The position numbers and the translations under genes were made by a program. A stretch of 11,541 nucleotides of DNA from an uncultured Alphaproteobacteria bacterium (lineage in GTDB: Bacteria > Pseudomonadota > Alphaproteobacteria > TMED127): NCBI GenBank assembly GCA_902567145.1, contig CACFLM010000029.1:1-11541 (forward strand). Reading direction: 5' to 3'. Shown here in pieces: positions 7,337-11,541 of the stretch (within the stretch, counting starts at the first letter, position 1; each line of letters begins with the position of its first letter). Below the pieces are notes generated by a model. The model had not been told where the DNA came from. It did no database searches and saw only the letters and a program-made list of their open reading frames with translations.

Positions 7337-7924
7337 TCAAATCTCTTCTTTAATAAATTTCTTAAAGTTTTCATGACCAAGTATACTTTTAATTTTCTTA
7401 ATTGTTAGTTCTTTAATTCTAGTTTCGTTCTGCTCAAATATTATCTGACAATTATTAGAGGTTTTTCTTGCTATTGCTTGGTCAATAAAGTCATTTTCTA
7501 AAGCGTGTTTTGACCTTATAACCGGATCCATCTTAGCTTTAGAGCACTTAGAAAGGATTTTATTTTCTTTAGATCTAATCTCATCAACTAGCACCATAAG
7601 TTCATTATATTTAAAGTCTGGCTGTTTAACTTCAATAAATTGACCAGTAATAGAGAAATTTAAGTCAGTTTCGTTTAGCTCATCAGAAATGGGTTCTAAG
7701 TAATCTTCATTGTAAATAAGAATTTTTATTTTTTTATTAACAACTTCTTTGGAAATGTTTGCTACTTCACTTATCCATCTTGTTCTTTTGTTAACAGCAA
7801 CTCTTATTGTTTTGATTTGTTTTAAGACAATATCAATTTTGTGGATGTCTTCTATAGTTGTTTTATATTCATCCACTAAATTGTCTAATAGATTCTTAGC
7901 TTGAATGGAATAATTTTCATCCAC
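7337..7924 (-). CDS. Divergent ribosome-recycling-factor-like protein
   Basis: This 195-residue protein has the layout of ribosome recycling factor (RRF, about 185 residues): helix 1 (5-35), a beta-rich inserted domain (36-105), then two long helices (106-140 and 162-192). Local resemblances to RRF include ISEVANISKE (RRF 'QLASVTVED'), KKIKILIYNEDYLEPISDEL (RRF strand-helix 'LKINVFDRSMSPAVEKAI') and TGQFIEVKQPDF (RRF 'IRVPLPPLT'). The highly conserved Arg-rich helix patch (VRNVRR in E. coli, including the essential Arg132) is replaced by SKCSKA, so classic recycling activity is doubtful. It may be a paralog acting on stalled or inactive ribosomes; that is inference. The start is GTG, directly after an in-frame TAA. 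It is first of three minus-strand genes (RRF-like, J protein, coiled coil). Confidence 0.55.
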   Translation of the reverse strand: MDENYSIQAKNLLDNLVDEYKTTIEDIHKIDIVLKQIKTIRVAVNKRTRWISEVANISKEVVNKKIKILIYNEDYLEPISDELNETDLNFSITGQFIEVKQPDFKYNELMVLVDEIRSKENKILSKCSKAKMDPVIRSKHALENDFIDQAIARKTSNNCQIIFEQNETRIKELTIKKIKSILGHENFKKFIKEEI

Positions 7925-7943
7925 TTATCTCATTCACCTCCCC
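7925..7943 (-). promoter_or_regulatory. Strong ribosome site plus two-codon mini-ORF before the RRF-like gene
   Basis: On the minus strand GGGGAGGTGA (7943-7934) is the strongest Shine-Dalgarno in the window. It is followed by ATG AGA TAA (7933-7925) in frame with, and touching, the GTG at 7924. The site is close to the ATG and rather far (12 bases) from the GTG, so translation could begin on the mini-ORF and restart at the GTG. Confidence 0.45.
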
Positions 7944-7957
7944 ACAATAGTATTTTT

Positions 7958-7963
7958 ATTATA
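7958..7963 (-). promoter_or_regulatory. Candidate -10 element for the RRF-like/J-protein/coiled-coil genes
   Basis: TATAAT on the minus strand, with the predicted transcript start about 26 bases before the GTG at 7924. No convincing -35 is seen at 16-18 bases upstream, so this is a weak call. Confidence 0.35.
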
Positions 7964-8003
7964 GTATCAATTGAAAAAGATTTCTACAAAACTGTGATAA
8001 AGT

Positions 8004-8468
8004 TTAATCAATTATTATAGTCCCAACCATACCCATTTTTGAATGAGTCTTTTTAGATATATTATCTTTGACATTACATTCTAGGTCGTTGAATTGTCCT
8101 GTTTTGATAGGTACAAACCACCATTCTATAACATTATTTGGGAAAACTTCTATTTCTGTAATATTACCTTTAATTTCTGAAATCTTTTCTCCGTTTTTAA
8201 GTATTTGAATTTTTCTGGTAAAGATTGATTTAGAAAATTTACTAGACGAAAAATAATGTTTTGAATCACTACTATTTATTATTTTAAGTTTATAGAGTTT
8301 GCCAGTTCTAAAACGCAACACATTTGGTTCAAAATAATGGGTGAAACCAACCTGACCCTTCAAAACAACTGATTTTGTAATAGGTGTTTGTCTAGTTAAA
8401 TCACCTATTTGCTCAGCCGCTGTATTAGTTGATATAAGAATAAAAAGTAAAATTATATTTTTAATCAT
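8004..8468 (-). CDS. Periplasmic cupredoxin-like copper protein
   Basis: This 154-residue protein has a signal peptide at about 1-18 (Lys3, hydrophobic run, cleavage near TAA/E). The mature part is a beta-rich cupredoxin-type domain: FEPNVLRFRTGKLYKLKI is the typical N-terminal strand pair, and the ligand set for a type-1 copper site can be read as His71 (SKHYF), Cys131 (LEC), His142 and Met145 or Met147 (THSKMGMVG). Its role is probably electron transfer or copper handling in the periplasm; no partner oxidase is present. It overlaps the end of the DUF2798 gene by 8 bases on the same strand, implying coupled translation and a shared function. Assignment to the cupredoxin fold is good; the redox role is inferred. 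Confidence 0.78.
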   Translation of the reverse strand: MIKNIILLFILISTNTAAEQIGDLTRQTPITKSVVLKGQVGFTHYFEPNVLRFRTGKLYKLKIINSSDSKHYFSSSKFSKSIFTRKIQILKNGEKISEIKGNITEIEVFPNNVIEWWFVPIKTGQFNDLECNVKDNISKKTHSKMGMVGTIIID

Positions 8469-8694
8469 TTTTCAATATTTTGTCTAATAGCTTATTTATT
8501 AGCGGAACAAAAATAATTATACAAAAAAAAACCACTGGCCATGCTATAATAAATCTTTCCCACCATTTAATCAGAAAGTCATAATTCAAACCAATTTTTA
8601 GAAAAACAATGAAGGCAGAAACAAATGTACTTGTGCAAAAGGACATTAATGTTGCAAAAACAACTAATCGATTTCTTTTCATTATATAATTCAT
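8461..8694 (-). CDS. DUF2798 family small membrane protein
   Basis: This 77-residue protein has two membrane spans, about 10-32 and 48-69. The pattern KRNRLVVFATLMS, then a short loop with W44-W45, then IAWPVVFFCIIIFVPLINKL matches the DUF2798 family, whose function is unknown. The start at 8694 has no clear Shine-Dalgarno; an in-frame ATG four codons in (8682) is an equal candidate and would keep the whole family domain. It is overlapped at its 3' end by the cupredoxin gene and lies 110 bases after the photolyase-like gene on the same strand. That 110-base gap holds nothing I recognise. Confidence 0.75.
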   Translation of the reverse strand: MNYIMKRNRLVVFATLMSFCTSTFVSAFIVFLKIGLNYDFLIKWWERFIIAWPVVFFCIIIFVPLINKLLDKILKND

Positions 8695-8804
8695 TAGTTT
8701 TTATAATTTAAGATACTATATCTTTAAATGCCAATTTTTTGATATCAATAATTAAATTTATTCTTCCATACTCAACTTGTTTTACTTTGAAGTTGAAAAT
8801 GACA

Positions 8805-9980
8805 TTAGTTGTGATTGTTTGAAAGTTGCCTAATAAAATGATTAATCTTTGTTTTAAATTTAAAAAAACCAGACTTTGCATAAGGCCAACATAGAATATC
8901 GTATGAATCATATAAATAATTGATGCAAATGTTATGCGACTTAGATATTTCTATTAATTTATTGTTTTCGTATCCAATACATGGGTATGGGGTAAATAGA
9001 CACTTATCAGAAACTATCAATTTTAATTCGTCTTCGTTAAGTACCTCTTTTACTAAAATATTATTTTTTTTTAGCCATTTTACGTATTGATCAACTGCAG
9101 ATGAGTTAAATTTTTGTTTAATAATATTGTCTTCAAAATTCTTTGAGTAGTTGTAGTTTATAACACATGAATATTTTAAGCTCTCTATTACACTTTTTTC
9201 ATAAAGAAGATGATTAGGATTGATTAGATAATAATCAATTTTATAATTTTTTTTGTTGTAGATGTTTAGTTTTTCATATTCGTAAAACTCATATTCGGGT
9301 TCTTTAGTAGTTTTTGTTAGGATATTTCTATTAGAAAAAGAAAATTTAGAATATTTTTCAATATTATCTTGTCTAGCAAGATAAATTTTTCCTTTTGTTT
9401 GAAGACCTGCAACCCATCTCCATGAAAGTGTATTAGAGGCAGCGTCTGCATCTAATAAATTTTTATAAAAAAAATCTGCTCCGAGTTGCCATGGTAGATT
9501 TAAGGTAAATATCCATATGCTAGCAAACCACATTCGAGCATGATTATGCAAGTAACCAGATTCTTTAAGTTCTTTCACCCAACAGTCAAAACAATCAATA
9601 CCTGTTTGACTATTTACTGCCCTTTTGTAATTTTTAAGAAAATTAGATTGTTCAAGAGTTTTTTTTAGTTTATCAAGGTCATCCAGATAATTGTTCCATA
9701 CATTTGGTCTACCTTCCAACCAGCCTTTCCAGTATGTTCTCCAAAATACTTCTTGTATAAACTTTTCAATTGATTCAAATGATAAGGTTTTTAGGCAATT
9801 ATTGATAACTAGTTTTTCGTGTATAATTCTTTTTTTTATGTATGGGGATAGCTTAGATACGTTGGATCTATTATCAACTCCGTAATCATAATTTCTTTTT
9901 TTAGAATAATCTTTAAGACCATTTTTAATGAATGAATCTAAAAGGTATATTGCATGGGCGTGGCTTGTTTCAGATGCCAT
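8805..9980 (-). CDS. Photolyase/cryptochrome FAD-binding-domain protein
   Basis: Residues 1-215 are the helical FAD-binding domain of photolyases and cryptochromes: RNYDYGV..KLSPYI (29-48), EVFWRTYWKGWLEGRP (77-92), HNHARMWFASIW (145-156) and DADAASNTLSWRWVAG (177-192), the last being the FAD/Trp region. The usual N-terminal Rossmann antenna domain is missing. Instead residues about 247-380 form an alpha/beta region of unclear type, with AKSGFFKFK near the end. DNA repair by light is possible but cannot be assumed. The ATG at 9980 has no ribosome site; the frame is open a further 8 codons upstream to a TAG inside the hairpin at 9996-10018, without a better start. It heads a minus-strand group with DUF2798 and cupredoxin genes. 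The FAD-domain call is firm. Confidence 0.87.
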   Translation of the reverse strand: MASETSHAHAIYLLDSFIKNGLKDYSKKRNYDYGVDNRSNVSKLSPYIKKRIIHEKLVINNCLKTLSFESIEKFIQEVFWRTYWKGWLEGRPNVWNNYLDDLDKLKKTLEQSNFLKNYKRAVNSQTGIDCFDCWVKELKESGYLHNHARMWFASIWIFTLNLPWQLGADFFYKNLLDADAASNTLSWRWVAGLQTKGKIYLARQDNIEKYSKFSFSNRNILTKTTKEPEYEFYEYEKLNIYNKKNYKIDYYLINPNHLLYEKSVIESLKYSCVINYNYSKNFEDNIIKQKFNSSAVDQYVKWLKKNNILVKEVLNEDELKLIVSDKCLFTPYPCIGYENNKLIEISKSHNICINYLYDSYDILCWPYAKSGFFKFKTKINHFIRQLSNNHN

Positions 9981-9995
9981 ATCTATTAAAATGTC

Positions 9996-10018
9996 AAAGG
10001 TAGGTTCTTCCTACCTTT
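9996..10018 (-). terminator. Perfect 9-bp hairpin between the small-peptide gene and the photolyase-like gene
   Basis: AAAGGTAGG (9996-10004) pairs without mismatch with CCTACCTTT (10010-10018) around a 5-base loop. It lies 10 bases after the stop of the 48-residue peptide gene. On the minus strand the stem ends in TTT, then GACATTTT, an imperfect U-tract, so a weak terminator or an mRNA-end stabiliser is likely. Confidence 0.45.
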
Positions 10019-10027
10019 AGACTAGTT

Positions 10028-10174
10028 TTACTCAGTTTCTTTAGAGTCTTGAGAATCAGTTTCTTTGGTCTCCTTGATTTCTTTATGTCCACCACTGCAA
10101 TGATTGGCTTCAGCAAAATTATCAAAAAGAAAAACTGACATACAAAAGAATATTATTATTAGTAATTTTTTCAT
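10028..10174 (-). CDS. Small secreted Cys/His- and Lys/Glu-containing peptide
   Basis: This is a 48-residue product too short for routine calling. Residues 1-23 look like a signal peptide (MKKLLIIIFF core, ending FAEA). The mature part begins NHCSGGHKEI and continues with a repetitive charged tail of Lys-Glu-Thr units (KETKET, SKETE). The C-x3-H spacing (Cys26, His25, His30) could bind a metal or react with thiols; this is inference. The ATG has an AGGAGA site 4 bases upstream with the same flank as that of the CBS gene, and a TATAAT lies further upstream. A perfect hairpin follows the stop. All the expression signals of a real gene are therefore present. I do not recognise a named family. 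Confidence 0.75.
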   Translation of the reverse strand: MKKLLIIIFFCMSVFLFDNFAEANHCSGGHKEIKETKETDSQDSKETE

Positions 10175-10178
10175 TAAA

Positions 10179-10203
10179 TCTCCTATTAACTTTGTAGATT
10201 ATA
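10179..10203 (-). promoter_or_regulatory. -10 element and ribosome site of the small secreted-peptide gene
   Basis: On the minus strand TATAAT (10203-10198) is followed by AGGAGA (10184-10179), 4 bases before the ATG at 10174. No good -35 is seen at the standard distance. The upstream gene's stop is only 29 bases away, so this is a compact separate transcription unit or an internal start. Confidence 0.5.
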
Positions 10204-10231
10204 AATATGAAGATATGAATTAAAATTCAAG

Positions 10232-10399
10232 TTATTTTGTGGACGCAGAATTATTTTTTCTTAATTGTGATTTTTTGAATCTATCGATTATTTTGTCTTT
10301 ATTAAGAAATGTTCCAATTGCAGCACCTGTTATAAATGCACCTGCTGTTAAAGCCCCTGTGACAAAGGCAGATTTTATAGCAAAGTTAAGTATTTTCAT
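10232..10399 (-). CDS. Small single-pass membrane protein
   Basis: I take the start at the ATG at 10399, giving 55 residues: MKILNFAIKS, then a Gly/Ala/Thr-rich hydrophobic segment (about 8-32, with GALTAGAFITGAAIG) and a basic tail (KDKIIDRFKKSQLRKN). The frame is open for 46 codons further upstream, but that part runs antisense into the methyltransferase gene and looks random. The Gly-zipper-like span suggests helix packing or oligomerisation in the membrane; the basic tail would be cytoplasmic by the positive-inside rule. No Shine-Dalgarno is seen. It lies upstream of the secreted-peptide gene on the same strand and is divergent from the methyltransferase gene. The family is not recognised. 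Confidence 0.6.
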   Translation of the reverse strand: MKILNFAIKSAFVTGALTAGAFITGAAIGTFLNKDKIIDRFKKSQLRKNNSASTK

Positions 10400-10473
10400 T
10401 TTTTTATTTGTTGTTAAATAATTGATAGTATTTTTTTTATTGTTATTCAAGGAATATATTCTATTAATCAATA

Positions 10474-11106
10474 ATGAAGAAAGCACTTCTCTACAAATAT
10501 TATAACTTTTTATTACAAGATACTTACAACCGGACATTAAAACACAATGGATTTACCCCATGTGGTGTGTGTTGGAATAGTCAAAAATCTCAATATATTC
10601 GTTTTAATATTTTAACATTTTTAGTTCAAAGATTTTCATTAGACGGTCGTCTTCAAATTGCCGATGTAGGTTGCGGTTATGGAGAATTACTAAATTATTT
10701 TCTAAAAGAAAAAAAAAAATTTTTGTATGAAGGTTATGACATAAATAAGAAAATGATAGATTATTGTAAGAATAAATTTAAATTTTTTAAATTTTATCTA
10801 AAAAATTTCCCTGTTCACAATTGTGACATCGCAATTATGTCTGGAACTTACAACTATGCTGTAACAAATAATGTTCTATCTTGGGAGGATTATCTTATTC
10901 ACAATTTATCTGAATGCATAAATAAATGTAAGCTTGGAATAATTTTTAATCTTCAATTTGAGAAGAAAAGGTCTATTAGAAATAATATTTACTATACTAA
11001 TATAACTTATATGCATAATCTTCTTTCAAAAAACTTTAAGCGAGTGGAAAAGTTTTTTTCAAACAGGTCATCTAAAGATATATATTTTTTAATTTATAGA
11101 AATTGA
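10474..11106 (+). CDS. Class I SAM-dependent methyltransferase, substrate unknown
   Basis: This 210-residue protein has the S-adenosylmethionine-binding motif I at IADVGCGYGELL (62-73) and the acidic end of the second strand at YEGYDIN (85-91, Asp89), so the Rossmann-like methyltransferase fold is clear. Residues 105-150 fit the later strands (IAIMSGTYNYAV takes the place of motif IV), and the C terminus has further strands. The N-terminal 40 residues, with Cys30 and Cys33, may help bind substrate. Nothing in the neighbourhood names the substrate. The ATG at 10474 is the first in the frame; an AAGGA lies 20 bases upstream, too far to be convincing. Its last 13 bases overlap the 3' end of trmL, which is convergent. 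Confidence 0.82.
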   Translation: MKKALLYKYYNFLLQDTYNRTLKHNGFTPCGVCWNSQKSQYIRFNILTFLVQRFSLDGRLQIADVGCGYGELLNYFLKEKKKFLYEGYDINKKMIDYCKNKFKFFKFYLKNFPVHNCDIAIMSGTYNYAVTNNVLSWEDYLIHNLSECINKCKLGIIFNLQFEKKRSIRNNIYYTNITYMHNLLSKNFKRVEKFFSNRSSKDIYFLIYRN

Positions 11107-11541
11107 AACTTATTTTGTCTTAAGGCTTCATAAGTAATTATTGATACTGCATTAGCTAAATTAAGACTTCTACTACCCTGAACCATAGGTATGTAAATTC
11201 TTTTAGAATTCATAAATTTTTTAATTATTTTTTTTGGGAGTCCACTTGATTCAGACCCAAAAATAAAGCAATCATTTTTTTTGAATTTTATTTCTGCATA
11301 ATTAAAATCCCCATATTTGGAAACTAAAAAATATCTCTGAAACAAACCTCTAATTAAAAATTTTGAAATATTTTCATAAATTGTAGTTTCAACGTTTTTT
11401 AAGTAATCCATCCCAGCTCTTCGAAGTGACTTATCGTTAATATCGAAGCCCATGGGTTTGATAATATGAAGACTAAAACCCGTATTTGAGCATAATCTCA
11501 TTATATTACCAGTATTAGGTGGTATTTCTGGGTTAAATAAA
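11094..11541 (-). CDS. trmL: tRNA (cytidine(34)-2'-O)-methyltransferase, 5' end outside window
   Basis: TrmL methylates the 2'-O of the wobble base (C/U34) in certain tRNA-Leu isoacceptors, using SAM. The frame stays open to the right edge: upstream of the internal Met at 11501 the codons read LFNPEIPPNTGNI, the classic N terminus of TrmL, so the true start lies beyond the window. About 148 residues are visible, near the usual 150-160. SPOUT-family motifs are clear: NTGNIMRLCSNTG, then IFGSESSGLP (motif II) and IPMVQGSRSLNLANA (motif III), which form the trefoil-knot SAM site. The gene converges with the methyltransferase gene with a 13-base 3' overlap. Confidence 0.95.
   Translation of the reverse strand, partial: LFNPEIPPNTGNIMRLCSNTGFSLHIIKPMGFDINDKSLRRAGMDYLKNVETTIYENISKFLIRGLFQRYFLVSKYGDFNYAEIKFKKNDCFIFGSESSGLPKKIIKKFMNSKRIYIPMVQGSRSLNLANAVSIITYEALRQNKFQFL

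Noticed and set aside
7223..7408. 61-residue plus-strand ORF
   Set aside because: Antisense to the ends of the J-protein and RRF-like genes and biased toward Phe/Asn/Lys, as expected of AT-rich chance frames.
8708..8911. 67-residue minus-strand ORF between the photolyase-like and DUF2798 genes
   Set aside because: Half of it overlaps the end of the photolyase-like gene in another frame; no recognisable motif or ribosome site. A frameshifted tail of the photolyase-like protein was considered, but the sequence does not continue it.
9691..9885. 64-residue plus-strand ORF
   Set aside because: Antisense shadow of the photolyase-like FAD domain.
10400..10537. 46-codon N-terminal extension of the small membrane protein
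   Set aside because: It runs antisense into the methyltransferase gene; the sequence is Asn/Lys/Tyr-rich and would bury the natural MKILNFAIK start.

Overview
The window is strongly AT-rich, with short intergenic gaps, weak or missing Shine-Dalgarno sequences at many genes and some GTG/TTG starts. Together with TrmL, an EndoIII-type glycosylase and a photolyase-related protein, this suggests a streamlined marine proteobacterium, possibly of SAR11/HIMB59 type. There is no rRNA or other decisive marker, so that placement is low confidence. No integrase, transposase, CRISPR array, tRNA or rRNA was seen.

Left flank (1-1838), mostly minus strand: a partial small alpha/beta-barrel-like protein lies behind a tail-anchored CBS-pair protein. 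Next comes a gap that holds an unannotated, decayed fragment of a demethoxyubiquinone hydroxylase (Coq7-type) gene on the plus strand, then endonuclease III.

Centre (2006-7924), an accessory-looking block. On the plus strand are a secreted hypothetical protein, a 644-residue protein related to phosphoenolpyruvate carboxykinase (PEPCK), and a tandem TerB-like protein. Converging on them from the minus strand are a divergent ribosome-recycling-factor-like protein, a J-domain protein with a C-terminal membrane anchor, and an unusual Asn-rich heptad coiled coil. The PEPCK-like protein has its core motifs in the usual order, but its P-loop unit (strand, GDSRTGKSE, helix) is at the extreme C terminus rather than just before the Asp-Asp motif. 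TerB and J domains together recall the co-chaperone DjlA, which carries both in one membrane protein. A link to membrane-associated stress or translation quality control is inference. This block is the best candidate for an undescribed system.

Right flank (8004-11541): a minus-strand set of a photolyase-type FAD-domain protein, a DUF2798 membrane protein and a cupredoxin. Then come a 48-residue secreted peptide gene with its own hairpin, a 55-residue single-pass membrane protein, a plus-strand SAM methyltransferase, and trmL, which runs off the right edge.
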